From CPC320 sp002336405 (lineage in GTDB: Bacteria > Pseudomonadota > Alphaproteobacteria > Rhodobacterales > Rhodobacteraceae): a stretch of DNA of 64,000 bases. The position numbers and the translations under genes are program-made. The notes beneath the pieces are model-generated. The model did no database searches. It had not been told where the DNA came from and saw nothing but the letters and a program-made list of their open reading frames with translations. The DNA is taken from positions 62,001 to 126,000 of the forward strand of contig CASIAN010000014.1 of NCBI GenBank assembly GCA_949372595.1, read 5' to 3'. The stretch's first letter is position 1. The number at the start of each line of letters is the position of its first letter. Below, piece by piece: positions 8,204 through 17,789 of the stretch.

Positions 8204-9429
8204 GATCTGTAGTCTGCATTAATCGCGATGTACCCGTGTGTCAGATCACAGGTCCAGACGGTTGAGGTATGCACCCCCAACCCCAAATCCACCACGATCC
8301 GCAAGTTGCTGCCTTTCATATAGGCCGCTGCCTCATCTTCACGATAGCTTGGCGCAACCCAGCCGTTTTCTGCCACCAGAATGTCCCCAAAGCGGATCGT
8401 CAATAAATCACGATCCGCCGCCGCACCAGATTTGCCAATCGCCATGACCACCCGGCCCCAGTTCGGATCCTCGCCGGCAATCGCAGTTTTCACGAGGGGT
8501 GAATTGGCGATAGACATCCCATGGGTGCGCGCATCTTTAACGCTTTCCGCGCCCCGCACCTCGATTTCGATAAATTTGCTAGCGCCCTCGCCGTCGCGCA
8601 CCACCTGATGCGCCAAATCCAGCATTACCCTATGCAAGGCGTCACGAAACACCCCATGGCTTTGTGTCACCTGCACCTGCGACGCGCCGGTGGCCGCCAC
8701 CAAAAGAGTGTCTGACGTCGAGGTATCGCTGTCAACGGTGATGCAATTAAAAGTCACATCAGACAGCTGTTCCACCATAGCTTGCAGCGCATTTTGATCC
8801 ACTGCAGCATCGGTGAAAATATATGCCAGCATCGTCGCCATATCGGGAGAAATCATCCCTGATCCTTTGGCAATGCCCGCAATTCGCACTGTTTTACCAT
8901 CGATTTCGATCTCGGCACAGGCGCCTTTGGCAAAGGTATCAGTGGTCATAATCGCAGCCGCAGCCGATTTAATCGCGCCCAAATCAAGCCGATGTTTCAG
9001 ATCAGGCAAGCAATCGACGATACGATGATAAGCCAGCAGTTCACCAATCACCCCAGTCGATGACGAGAACACCCGCTTGGGATCAAGCCCAAGCATGTCG
9101 GCCACAGCGGTGGTGACCGCCTCGGTCGCCACCACGCCCTCACGTCCAGTAAAGGCATTTGCATTCCCAGAATTGACCACAATCGCCGCACCACCATCTG
9201 CGGGTAGGCCAATTTTAGTCTGACAATCCAAGACCGGTGCAGCGCGCGTTGCAGAGCCGGTAAACACCCCCGCAACCGCACTGCCTGGGGCCAGCAGCGC
9301 CAGCATAACGTCCTCGCGCCCGCGATAGCGCACGCCGGCAGCCGCTGTGGCAAAACGCACCCCGTCAATAACCGGAAGCTCGGGGAACCGCGCCGGAGCA
9401 AGCGGCGAAGGCGTCATATCAGCAGCCAC
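8200..9429 (-). CDS. argJ: Bifunctional ornithine acetyltransferase / N-acetylglutamate synthase
   Basis: A 409-residue enzyme of the cyclic arginine pathway that transfers acetyl groups from N-acetylornithine to glutamate. KGSGMISPDMATMLAYIFTD (about 180-199) contains the self-cleavage site Ala-Thr in ATML; the threonine becomes the nucleophile of the beta chain. The C-terminal chain shows EDPNWGRVVMA and ends LTHGYIAINADYRS, as expected. The GTG at 9429 gives the usual distance to the PLAPARFPELP segment; the ATG four codons later is an alternative. It starts 6 nt after the ppiC stop. Confidence 0.95.
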   Translation of the reverse strand: MAADMTPSPLAPARFPELPVIDGVRFATAAAGVRYRGREDVMLALLAPGSAVAGVFTGSATRAAPVLDCQTKIGLPADGGAAIVVNSGNANAFTGREGVVATEAVTTAVADMLGLDPKRVFSSSTGVIGELLAYHRIVDCLPDLKHRLDLGAIKSAAAAIMTTDTFAKGACAEIEIDGKTVRIAGIAKGSGMISPDMATMLAYIFTDAAVDQNALQAMVEQLSDVTFNCITVDSDTSTSDTLLVAATGASQVQVTQSHGVFRDALHRVMLDLAHQVVRDGEGASKFIEIEVRGAESVKDARTHGMSIANSPLVKTAIAGEDPNWGRVVMAIGKSGAAADRDLLTIRFGDILVAENGWVAPSYREDEAAAYMKGSNLRIVVDLGLGVHTSTVWTCDLTHGYIAINADYRS

Positions 9430-9435
9430 CCGCGA

Positions 9436-10299
9436 TCAATCCAGCAGGGCTTGATTGAGCAGTAGCTCAGGATCAATCTGGCCATCTTCAACCCGGGTCA
9501 CCTGCGCCTCCGCTACAAGACCTTGAATATGTGCCTCAGTCTTAGTTTGCCGCAACCGCAGCTCGATTTCCCCGCGCACCTCTGGCAGCGTTGGGGCCGC
9601 CATCGCACGGCTGTCATTGAGCTTGATCACATGCCAGCCAAACTGGGTCTGTATGGGCGCTGAGACCGCCCCAACATCGAGCGCTTTCACCGCCTGCTCA
9701 AACTCGGGCACCATCATCCCTGCGCCAAACCAGCCAAGTTGGCCACCGTTCGGACCCGATGGACCCGTCGATTTTTCTTTTGCCAGTTCGGCAAAATCTG
9801 CGCCACTCTCGAGAGCCGCGGTCAGCGCCAAGGCACTCTCTTCGGCTTCAACCAGTATATGAGACGCGTTATATTCAGCGCCACTTTCCGCAGTAGCATA
9901 CTCAGACTGATAAATCTGCTCTATATCATTTTCGCTGATCTCTTTGGCCATCACCTTATCGATCGCTGAGCCAGCCAACAACATACGTCGCTGGTTTTCC
10001 AGCTCTAATTTGGTCCGCACGGTCACTTCGCCAGAGGTCGATTGTGCCAGCAGTACCTGTTGCACCAATTGGTCCAACAGGCCTTTGAACAGCATTTCCG
10101 CTGGATAGTTACTGTACTGCTCAGGCAGGGCCTGGCGAGCAAGAATCATATGACCCAAGGTTATCTCTGTGCCATTCACCGTCGCAACTATGGTATTTGC
10201 ATCAGCACTGTCATCAGCCGCGACAGGGAGAGCCAAACTCAAAGAGACAGCCAGTATGGACAGTTTAGTGAGACGTTTTAACAATGTTTCTTCCTTCAT
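9436..10299 (-). CDS. Periplasmic parvulin-type peptidyl-prolyl isomerase
   Basis: A 287-residue exported foldase. A signal peptide (KRLTKLSILAVSLSLALPVAA) precedes a SurA-like N-terminal helical region (30-130) and a parvulin domain (about 140-235) with YNASHILVE, GPSGPNGGQLGWFG and TQFGWHVIKL, the usual PpiC motifs. The ATG at 10299 is given, but a TTG at codon 6 has a better ribosome-binding site (AAGGAAG) and would still leave a complete signal peptide. It heads the ppiC-argJ-mutT transcript and is divergent from secA. Likely client: newly exported outer-membrane or periplasmic proteins. Confidence 0.88.
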   Translation of the reverse strand: MKEETLLKRLTKLSILAVSLSLALPVAADDSADANTIVATVNGTEITLGHMILARQALPEQYSNYPAEMLFKGLLDQLVQQVLLAQSTSGEVTVRTKLELENQRRMLLAGSAIDKVMAKEISENDIEQIYQSEYATAESGAEYNASHILVEAEESALALTAALESGADFAELAKEKSTGPSGPNGGQLGWFGAGMMVPEFEQAVKALDVGAVSAPIQTQFGWHVIKLNDSRAMAAPTLPEVRGEIELRLRQTKTEAHIQGLVAEAQVTRVEDGQIDPELLLNQALLD

Positions 10300-10458
10300 A
10301 TGTGGCCGCAGGGTCTGGCGGCGTTGACACAGCTTTTGACGCAGCTTACATCGCTCTATGGTAGTTACCACAGCAATCGGGTGTAACCCTATTGGGTGTT
10401 GTCCGGGCGGGCAAGTGAATGCGACGTAAAGTTGCAGCAAAAAAGGAAATGATCGACC

Positions 10459-13140
10459 ATGTTAGGTATCGGCACTCTTGCGAAAAAAGTCTTTGGCACA
10501 CCCAATGACCGGAAAATAAAAGCGACCCGGCCACTGGTCGATACGATTACGGCGCTCGAACCCGAATACGAAAAACTGTCGGATGAAGGATTGGTTGAAA
10601 AAACCCGCAGCCTGCAACAGCGGGCACAGGCCGGAGAAACGCTGGAAGCTCTGTTACCAGAAGCCTTTGCCAATTGCCGTGAGGCTGCCAGGCGGGCCTT
10701 GGGCTTGCGCGCCTTTGACGTGCAGTTGATGGGGGGTATTTTCCTGCATGAAGGCAATATTTCTGAAATGAAAACCGGCGAAGGTAAAACCCTTGTGGCA
10801 ACCTTTCCTGCCTATCTCAATGCGCTGACCGGAAAAGGCGTTCATATCGTCACGGTCAACGATTATCTCGCACGTCGCGACAGCGAGTGGATGGGCAAGG
10901 TCTATAGCGCCCTTGGCATGACCACGGGCGTGGTCTATCCACAACAGCCCGAAGCTGAGAAACACGATGCCTATCGCTGTGACATCACCTATGCCACCAA
11001 CAACGAGCTGGGATTTGATTATCTGCGCGATAATATGAAATCTGAACTCAGTGAAATATATCAGCGCAATCATAATTTTGCTGTGGTTGATGAGGTTGAC
11101 AGTATTCTGGTCGACGAAGCGCGTACCCCGCTAATCATTTCCGGCCCATCACAAGATCGCTCAGAGCTTTATATTGCGATCAACAAACTCATTCCCGATT
11201 TGGAAGAGACACATTTTGCGCTGGATGAAAAAACCCGCAACGTGACCTATACCGATGAGGGCAATGACTTTCTCGAAGAACTGTTGAAAACCCACGATCT
11301 GTTGCCTGAGGGACAATCACTATATGATCCCGAAAGCACAACCATTGTGCATCATGTCAATCAAGGTCTGCGGGCCCACAAGCTGTTTACCTGTGACAAA
11401 GATTATATCGTGCGCAACGGCGAGGTTGTTCTGATCGACGAATTTACCGGTCGTATGATGTCGGGTCGCCGGCTTTCAGACGGATTGCACCAAGCGATTG
11501 AAGCCAAAGAGGGCTGCCCAATTCAGGCCGAAAATGTCACGCTGGCCAGCGTGACTTTCCAAAACTATTTCCGGCTTTACAACCGGCTCTCGGGCATGAC
11601 GGGAACCGCATTGACCGAAGCCGAGGAATTCGCGGAAATTTACGGGCTGGGCGTAATCGAAGTCCCCACCAACCAGCCAATTGCGCGCATCGACGAAGAT
11701 GACCGTGTCTACCGCACTGCGACAGAGAAAAACCAAGCGATCGTTGACGAAATTAAAATCGCCAACGGCAAAGGCCAGCCGGTTCTCGTCGGCACCACCT
11801 CTATCGAAAAATCCGAATTTCTCAGTGAGATGCTGAAAAAAGAAAACCTTGAGCACAATGTCCTGAATGCCCGCCAACATGAACAAGAGGCGGAAATAAT
11901 CGGGGACGCTGGCAAACTCAGCGCGATCACTATCGCAACCAATATGGCGGGGCGTGGGACAGATATCCAATTGGGCGGCAATGTCGAAATGAAAGTGCAG
12001 GCCGCTCTTTCCAAAGATGAAAGAGCAGACCCAGACATCTTACGGGCCTTGATCGAATCCACCCATTCCAAAGAAAAGGAAAAAGTACTGGAAGCAGGCG
12101 GCCTTTTCGTGTTGGCCACCGAGCGCCACGAGAGCCGTCGCATCGACAATCAGCTGCGCGGCCGCTCGGGGCGACAAGGCGATCCAGGGAAATCTTCGTT
12201 CTTTCTCAGTTTAGAAGACGACCTGATGCGAATCTTTGGCTCAGCGAAACTGGATAAAGTTCTGTCTACTTTAGGTATGAAAGACGGAGAGGCGATCATC
12301 CACCCATGGGTCAATAAATCTTTGGCCCGCGCCCAAGCCAAGGTCGAGGGTCGCAACTTTGACATTCGCAAACAGCTGTTAAAATTTGACGATGTGATGA
12401 ACGACCAGCGCAAGGTGATCTTTACCCAACGGCGCGATGTCATGGAAGCCAACGACTTGGCCGAGATCATAAAAGACATGCGTTATCAAGTGATAGACGA
12501 TCTGATTGAAACACATATGCCGCCAAAATCTTATGCCGATCAATGGGATACCGAGGGCCTCTATGCTGCCTGCCTTGAACATCTCGGAGTGGATATGCCG
12601 GTGATCGACTGGGGCAATGAAGAGGGCGTTGATGATGAGGTAATGCGCGAACGCCTCAGCAATGCGGTGGATGAGGCCATGGCCAAAAAAGCCATTGCCT
12701 TTGGCCCCGACACCATGCGCCAGATCGAGAAACAGATCTTGCTGCAGACAATTGATGGAAAATGGCGGGAGCACCTGCTCACGCTGGAACATCTGCGCTC
12801 TGTGGTCGGGTTCCGCGGTTACGCACAGCGCGACCCCCTTAACGAATATAAAAACGAATCGTTTCAACTGTTCGAATCGATGCTGGATTCACTGCGCAAC
12901 GAAGTGACCCAGAAACTGGCACAAATTCGCCCGATGACAGGAGAAGAACAGCGCGCCATTGCCGAGCAGATGGCGGCACAACAGGCCGCCCTAAAACAGG
13001 CGTCTCAGACTGCCTCAGAGGCAGCTCCGGCAGCAGTCTTTGATGAAACCGACCCCTCGACTTGGGGGAATCCCGGACGCAATGAACCCTGTCCCTGTGG
13101 GTCGGGAAAGAAATTCAAGCACTGTCATGGCCAGATTTAG
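10459..13140 (+). CDS. secA: Preprotein translocase ATPase SecA
   Basis: An 893-residue motor that drives proteins through SecYEG. Walker A is MKTGEGKT (about 104-111), DEAD-like Walker B is VVDEVDS (about 209-215), and AGRGTDIQLGG and LRGRSGRQGDPG are the helicase motifs V and VI. The helical scaffold and wing follow, and the C-terminus has the zinc/SecB-binding element CPCGSGKKFKHCHG. Length is normal. It is divergent from a periplasmic foldase gene, which fits shared work in export, and is followed on the same strand by two genes for secreted proteins. Confidence 0.97.
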   Translation: MLGIGTLAKKVFGTPNDRKIKATRPLVDTITALEPEYEKLSDEGLVEKTRSLQQRAQAGETLEALLPEAFANCREAARRALGLRAFDVQLMGGIFLHEGNISEMKTGEGKTLVATFPAYLNALTGKGVHIVTVNDYLARRDSEWMGKVYSALGMTTGVVYPQQPEAEKHDAYRCDITYATNNELGFDYLRDNMKSELSEIYQRNHNFAVVDEVDSILVDEARTPLIISGPSQDRSELYIAINKLIPDLEETHFALDEKTRNVTYTDEGNDFLEELLKTHDLLPEGQSLYDPESTTIVHHVNQGLRAHKLFTCDKDYIVRNGEVVLIDEFTGRMMSGRRLSDGLHQAIEAKEGCPIQAENVTLASVTFQNYFRLYNRLSGMTGTALTEAEEFAEIYGLGVIEVPTNQPIARIDEDDRVYRTATEKNQAIVDEIKIANGKGQPVLVGTTSIEKSEFLSEMLKKENLEHNVLNARQHEQEAEIIGDAGKLSAITIATNMAGRGTDIQLGGNVEMKVQAALSKDERADPDILRALIESTHSKEKEKVLEAGGLFVLATERHESRRIDNQLRGRSGRQGDPGKSSFFLSLEDDLMRIFGSAKLDKVLSTLGMKDGEAIIHPWVNKSLARAQAKVEGRNFDIRKQLLKFDDVMNDQRKVIFTQRRDVMEANDLAEIIKDMRYQVIDDLIETHMPPKSYADQWDTEGLYAACLEHLGVDMPVIDWGNEEGVDDEVMRERLSNAVDEAMAKKAIAFGPDTMRQIEKQILLQTIDGKWREHLLTLEHLRSVVGFRGYAQRDPLNEYKNESFQLFESMLDSLRNEVTQKLAQIRPMTGEEQRAIAEQMAAQQAALKQASQTASEAAPAAVFDETDPSTWGNPGRNEPCPCGSGKKFKHCHGQI

Positions 13141-13184
13141 TCGTGACGTCAGCCCACACGCGCATGTTCTGACATAAACGGTAC

Positions 13185-13193
13185 GGGGGGGGG
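13185..13193. repeat. G9 homopolymer tract upstream of the secreted-protein gene
   Basis: Nine consecutive Gs in the 141-bp gap between secA and the next gene, about 90 bp before its start. Such tracts can change length during replication. Confidence 0.9.
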
Positions 13194-13281
13194 TGGTAAA
13201 ATTATGCTTGTCTTTGATTGAAGATGTGCGATTTTACAAATCACGTACTGTGACCCTGCAGTCACCTATAGGATAAATATA

Positions 13282-14112
13282 TTGGGCAAACCCGGCTCTT
13301 TGGCTCTTGCTGCTATCGTGATGATGGCCTGTGTGGTGTGGGCACGGATCCTGCCAGCTCAGCAAGCGGTGTCAGACACAGAAACGATAGCCACAGAAAC
13401 GATAGGCCCTGAAACGATAGACCCGGCCACCGACTGCAGTATTACCATGACGGCAAAAGCCGAACCACTGGCAATGGCCGCCCTGACCATCACTGCAGGT
13501 TGCCTGCCAGATGAACAGATCGTCTTACACCACAGTGGGCTGATGTTCAGCCATAAAACTAACGCTGCGGGCGTGGCTAAAATGACGGTTCCAGCGCTAA
13601 CCAAAAAAGCAATTTTCGTCGCAACATTCGACAATGGTGATGGCGCGCTGACAATGATAAACGTACCAGACGCAGGGCAATTCCAACGGGTTTCGCTGCA
13701 ATGGCAAGGCGCAAAAGGGCTGCAGCTGCACGCATATAAAGACGGTGCAACCCATGGAGCAGACGGCCATCTATCTCTCCAGACGGCCCCTCTTGATCCC
13801 GACAGCACCGAGATGGCAGGCCCTTTTTTCACAGACCACGGCATTACCGCGGTCCCAGACGGGTTTCATGCCGAGATTGCGTCTTTTCCTGTGGATCTAA
13901 GCGGCAAGTCACAACCGATCAAACTGGGCGTCGAAGTCGAAATAACGGATGAAAACTGTGGACGTACCGTAGCGGGTGAACTTGTGTATCACAGCGCCGA
14001 CACACACTCCAAGGGTCAACAACTGACGCTTTATTTGCCAAAATGTGACGCTATCGGTGATTTCATTGTCATGAACGCCATTCTTGATAACTTTCAAACG
14101 CCCAAAGAATAA
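13282..14112 (+). CDS. Secreted protein of unknown function downstream of secA
   Basis: A 276-residue protein with a signal peptide or N-terminal anchor (LALAAIVMMACVVWARIL). In databases such roseobacter proteins are often labelled translocase only because of secA nearby; I see no translocase motif. The mature part holds two cysteine-containing beta-rich blocks (DCSITMTAKAEPLAMAALTI...GCLPDEQIVLHHSGL and ENCGRTVAGELVYHS). The TTG at 13282 is chosen because AGGA stands 8 nt upstream and no ATG precedes the signal peptide. Residues about 33-47 (TETIATETIGPETID) come from a 15-bp tandem repeat. It ends 6 nt before the phosphate-binding/OmpA gene, so they are probably cotranscribed and act in the same envelope process. 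Confidence 0.65.
   Translation: MGKPGSLALAAIVMMACVVWARILPAQQAVSDTETIATETIGPETIDPATDCSITMTAKAEPLAMAALTITAGCLPDEQIVLHHSGLMFSHKTNAAGVAKMTVPALTKKAIFVATFDNGDGALTMINVPDAGQFQRVSLQWQGAKGLQLHAYKDGATHGADGHLSLQTAPLDPDSTEMAGPFFTDHGITAVPDGFHAEIASFPVDLSGKSQPIKLGVEVEITDENCGRTVAGELVYHSADTHSKGQQLTLYLPKCDAIGDFIVMNAILDNFQTPKE
13378..13422. repeat. 15-bp direct tandem repeat, three units
   Basis: ACAGAAACGATAGCC, ACAGAAACGATAGGC and CCTGAAACGATAGAC in a row, encoding TETIA-TETIG-PETID just after the signal peptide of the secreted protein. Period 15 keeps the reading frame. Confidence 0.88.
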
Positions 14113-14118
14113 CAGGCT

Positions 14119-15744
14119 ATGCAGACACTCAGACGGTTTTTTTCTGCGGTGATAAGCGCCAGCCTTATTCTCTTGAACTTGGCCGCTGCAGGTCAGGCGC
14201 AAGATGTAATGCTGAAATCGCGCGACGGTGCGATCGAATTGTCGGGCACACTGCTAGGTTTCAACGGCGAATTCTATCGCGTTGAAACCGTTTACGGGGA
14301 GCTGACGGTCGATGGATCAGGCGTGACCTGCGATGGGCCTGGCTGCCCCAGCCTTACCGATTATATTGCCCAAGTCCGCCTGTCAGGCGCTCGTGAACTT
14401 GGGCTGGTGTTGATACCGGCACTGCTGGAGGCTTTTGCAGCACAAAACCATTTATTAGCCGTGCTTGAGCCCATCGACGACAGCCGTTTTACCTATGTAC
14501 TCAAAGATCAGCGCAGCGATAAAATCCAAGCAGAATTTCATTTTCAGCTCAGCACCGCCGAAGAAGGATTTGCAGATCTGATCGCTGACAATGCCGAAAT
14601 ATCCATGTCAACGCGTGAAATTCGAGCTGCAGAAAAGCACCGACTTGAAGAGGGCCAACCGCATGATCTGCCCTACAGGCGGGAACATGTTCTGGCGCTG
14701 GACGCACTGGTCCCGGTCACAATACCAGATCACCCAGTGCGCCAGATATCACTTAAAAATCTGGCTTTGGTGTTTGGCGGCAAGATCACCAATTGGCGGG
14801 ATCTGGGCGGACCCAATGCGCCGATCGCGCTGTATCTGCGCAGTCACGCATCCGGTACAAGCCAGTCGGTGACAGATCGCATTCTACAACCTGCGGATCA
14901 AGATATCACAGACGCCGTCACCCGTATTGCCGACGGTAAAGACCTTGATCTACGGGTCAGCCGCGACCCGCTGGCGCTGGCGCTAATGACCCATAGTTAT
15001 ATACGGTTTTCCCACCCCATGCAGATTTCTGGCGATTGCGGCGTCTCATTGGGTGCAGACCCACGCATGATCAAGACCCAAGATTATCCAATAACGACGC
15101 CCATATTTCTGTATATGGCCATGCACCGATTGCCAAAAATTGCCCGCGAATTTCTCGCCTATACCAGCACTGATTCTGCGCAGGCCGTGATCGAACGCGC
15201 CGGTTTCATCAATCAAAATCTCGAGGAAATTCCGTTGAACCAGCAGGGTGATCGACTGGTTCAGGCGGTCTCTGTCGCCGGAACGGGTTCCGTAGAAAAG
15301 GCCATGGATCTGGACGCAAGTAAACCCAGTACACAGAACACAGGAACGACCTTAAAAGATTTACAAAACATGTTGAATTTTTTGGCGCCACTAAGGCGTG
15401 TCACCATGTCGTTTCGGTTTTTGTCTGGTTCCAGCCAGCTTGACGCCCAGTCGCGCGCAAATATACACCGCCTTGCCATGGTTCTGGAAAGCGGAGCCTA
15501 TGATGGGCGTCAACTGGCGTTTGTAGGTTTTAGTGACGGCTTGGGTCCAGCATCACGCAACCTTGAAATTGCCCAAAAGCGTGCCGAGACAATACGCGAC
15601 GCGGTTCTCAAAATTGCTGAAGCTGTCAATTTAGACCGTATCAATATCACAACAACGGCGTTCGGTGAGGCGATGCCAATGGCCTGCGACGACACTGAAT
15701 GGGGACGAGATGTGAACCGCCGGGTCGAAATCTGGGTGCGGTAA
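14119..15744 (+). CDS. Phosphate-binding-like / OmpA-domain fusion protein
   Basis: A 541-residue exported protein with a signal peptide ending near AAAGQAQ. Residues about 30-100 carry a small domain (MLKSRDGAIELSGTLLGFNGEFYRV). Residues about 100-380 resemble a PstS-type substrate-binding protein: ALDALVPVT, LALVFGGKITNWRDLGG and SHASGTSQSV are the phosphate-binding loops. Residues about 420-541 form an OmpA-like peptidoglycan-binding domain (QLAFVGFSDGLGPASRNLEIAQKRAETI and the terminal NRRVEIWVR). No membrane segment links them. The architecture suggests a periplasmic ligand sensor or scavenger fixed to the cell wall; no ABC permease is adjacent. Probably cotranscribed with the preceding gene. 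Confidence 0.85.
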   Translation: MQTLRRFFSAVISASLILLNLAAAGQAQDVMLKSRDGAIELSGTLLGFNGEFYRVETVYGELTVDGSGVTCDGPGCPSLTDYIAQVRLSGARELGLVLIPALLEAFAAQNHLLAVLEPIDDSRFTYVLKDQRSDKIQAEFHFQLSTAEEGFADLIADNAEISMSTREIRAAEKHRLEEGQPHDLPYRREHVLALDALVPVTIPDHPVRQISLKNLALVFGGKITNWRDLGGPNAPIALYLRSHASGTSQSVTDRILQPADQDITDAVTRIADGKDLDLRVSRDPLALALMTHSYIRFSHPMQISGDCGVSLGADPRMIKTQDYPITTPIFLYMAMHRLPKIAREFLAYTSTDSAQAVIERAGFINQNLEEIPLNQQGDRLVQAVSVAGTGSVEKAMDLDASKPSTQNTGTTLKDLQNMLNFLAPLRRVTMSFRFLSGSSQLDAQSRANIHRLAMVLESGAYDGRQLAFVGFSDGLGPASRNLEIAQKRAETIRDAVLKIAEAVNLDRINITTTAFGEAMPMACDDTEWGRDVNRRVEIWVR

Positions 15745-15749
15745 ACTAG

Positions 15750-16517
15750 TCACAGCAAATGGCTGGCGCGAAAACTCAATTCGGCTGATTTGCCGATAAT
15801 CAGATGATCATGCACCGTGAGACCTAACGCCTCTGCTGCCGATTGTATTTGCTGGGTCATTACGATATCAGATTCTGACGGGGTGGGATCCCCCGAGGGA
15901 TGATTGTGAACAAGAATAAAGGCGGCCGCATTCAGCTCAAGCGCCCGCTTAACAACTTCGCGCGGATAGACCGGCACATGGTCAATCGTGCCTCTAGCCT
16001 GAAGTTCGTCGGCGATCAGCACATTTTTAATGTCGAGATACAGCACCCGGAATTGTTCGGTTTCGCGATGGGCCATAGTGGTTCTGCAATAGGCGACCAA
16101 CGCATCCCAGCCGCTGACCACGGGGCGTCTTATTACTTTAGACTGCGACAGCCGGTGGGCGGCCGCCTCAACTATTTTCAGTTCGCAGATCACCGCATCA
16201 CCGACCCCTGTCACCTCTGACAATTGCGGCGTCCCCGCAGAAAGAACGTGATTGAAATCTCCGAACCTCTCAAGCAGTTGCCGGGCCAAGGGTTTGACGT
16301 CTTGACGGGGAATAGCCCGAAACAACACAAGCTCTAACAACTCATAATCGGGTAACGCCACAGCGCCCCCTTGCAAAAAGCGTTGTCGCAAACGCTTGCG
16401 ATGATCCCGAATATAGGATGGCTGGCGCGCGGGTGCTTGGGTTTTGGGGACCGCGGCACCCGCAGCTGCAAAGAGCGGCAGTGTCTGTGGTTCAGCCATA
16501 TCAGAATCGGGTATCAT
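15750..16517 (-). CDS. radC: RadC-family JAB-domain protein
   Basis: A 255-residue RadC/UPF0758 protein. The N-terminal part has a helix-hairpin-helix-like segment (YELLELVLFRAIPRQDVKPL, then LSEVTGVGDA). The C-terminal JAB/MPN domain has FILVHNHPSGDPTPSESD (zinc ligands H, H and D) and the catalytic region around DIKNVLIADELQARG. Despite the name, a direct repair role is not established. The start may be 16517 or the ATG six codons later. It is convergent with the OmpA fusion gene, 5 bp apart, and lies downstream of dnaJ on the same strand. Confidence 0.92.
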   Translation of the reverse strand: MIPDSDMAEPQTLPLFAAAGAAVPKTQAPARQPSYIRDHRKRLRQRFLQGGAVALPDYELLELVLFRAIPRQDVKPLARQLLERFGDFNHVLSAGTPQLSEVTGVGDAVICELKIVEAAAHRLSQSKVIRRPVVSGWDALVAYCRTTMAHRETEQFRVLYLDIKNVLIADELQARGTIDHVPVYPREVVKRALELNAAAFILVHNHPSGDPTPSESDIVMTQQIQSAAEALGLTVHDHLIIGKSAELSFRASHLL

Positions 16518-16562
16518 ATCCTGTACGATCCCCGAATACCCTAAACCAAAGGTTAATTTTGT

Positions 16563-17717
16563 TTAACTCTTCATCCCGTCCCAAAAGGATTTAACCGACG
16601 AGAAGAAGCTTTTGCCTTCGGGGTTGTTGTCCTCTGACAAATCCTCAAACTCTTTCAAAATTTCCTTTTGGCGAGCAGTCAGGTTAACGGGCGTCTCGAC
16701 GGCCATTTCGATAAACATATCGCCTGTCTGTCCACCACGCAGCGCAGGCATACCCTTGCCGCGCAAGCGCATTTGCCGACCAGATTGGCTGCCGGCCGGG
16801 ATTTTTACCCGGCTGCGACCACCGTCAATCGTTGGCACCTCGATATCACCACCAAGCGCCGCACGCGACATTGCGACGGGAACACGACAGTGCAGGTTGG
16901 TGCCGTCGCGGTCGAACAGGCGATGCTCGGTCACCTCTATAAAGATATACAGATCACCCTTTGCGCCACCGCGCATGCCGGCCTCACCTTCGCCAGACAG
17001 ACGAATGCGGGTTCCCGTTTCAACACCCGGCGGAATATTGACCGATAGCGCCCGATCTTTTTCAACCCGTCCCTGACCACTACACACGTTACAGGGGTTT
17101 TTGACAATCTGACCCATGCCAGAACACGTCGGACAGGTGCGTTCGACCGTAAAAAACCCTTGCTGAGCCCGCACCTTACCCATTCCAGAGCAGGTGGGAC
17201 AGGTGCTGGGCTCTGAGCCGCCTTCGGCGCCCGTTCCATCACAGCTGCCACAGGCAGCAGACGTCGGCAAATTCAAAGTTTTATGTAATCCGGAATGGGC
17301 TTCGGCCAATGTCACCTTGAGGTTATATCGCAAATCTGAGCCACGCGCGTTGCGCTGCCGGCCCCCGCCACGACCACCCCCGCCCCCGCCCATGAAGTCG
17401 CCGAACAAGTCATCAAATACATCGCCAAAGGCATTGGCGAAGTCACCCTGATTACCGCCACCAAAGCCGCCGCCTGGCCGCCCGCCACCGCCTTCGAAAG
17501 CGGCGTGGCCAAATCGGTCATAAGCTGCCTTTTTTTCGGCATCTTTAAGCACTTCGTAGGCCGCATTGGCCTCTTTGAACTGCCCTTCAGCATTTGGATT
17601 GCCAGAATTCCGGTCGGGGTGCAGTTCTCTAGCTTTGCTTCGGTATGCTTTTTTGATCTCGTCTGCAGAGGACCCTTTGGCCACACCCAGCACCTCGTAA
17701 AAGTCACGTTTAGCCAT
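16563..17717 (-). CDS. dnaJ: Chaperone DnaJ (Hsp40)
   Basis: A 384-residue type I J protein that stimulates the DnaK ATPase. The J domain (1-70) contains HPDRN; a G/F-rich region (about 75-135) follows; then four CxxCxGxG zinc repeats (CGSCDGTG, CPTCSGMG, CPTCSGMG, CNVCSGQG) around 150-210, and the C-terminal substrate-binding domains. The ATG at 17717 is preceded by AAAGGGGAG and gives MAKRDFYEVLG as in homologues. It lies 72 bp downstream of dnaK with a strong hairpin between them. Confidence 0.96.
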   Translation of the reverse strand: MAKRDFYEVLGVAKGSSADEIKKAYRSKARELHPDRNSGNPNAEGQFKEANAAYEVLKDAEKKAAYDRFGHAAFEGGGGRPGGGFGGGNQGDFANAFGDVFDDLFGDFMGGGGGGRGGGRQRNARGSDLRYNLKVTLAEAHSGLHKTLNLPTSAACGSCDGTGAEGGSEPSTCPTCSGMGKVRAQQGFFTVERTCPTCSGMGQIVKNPCNVCSGQGRVEKDRALSVNIPPGVETGTRIRLSGEGEAGMRGGAKGDLYIFIEVTEHRLFDRDGTNLHCRVPVAMSRAALGGDIEVPTIDGGRSRVKIPAGSQSGRQMRLRGKGMPALRGGQTGDMFIEMAVETPVNLTARQKEILKEFEDLSEDNNPEGKSFFSSVKSFWDGMKS

Positions 17718-17743
17718 TTTACTCCCCTTTACCAGAACGACAT

Positions 17744-17770
17744 ACACCAGCCCACAAAGCGAGCTGGTGT
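17744..17770 (-). other. Hairpin between dnaK and dnaJ
   Basis: ACACCAGC and GCTGGTGT form a perfect 8-bp stem around an 11-nt loop. No T-run follows on the minus strand, so it is more likely an RNA-processing or stability element that sets the dnaK:dnaJ ratio than a full terminator. Confidence 0.6.
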
Positions 17771-17789
17771 CACAAGCTCTGTCCGATCT

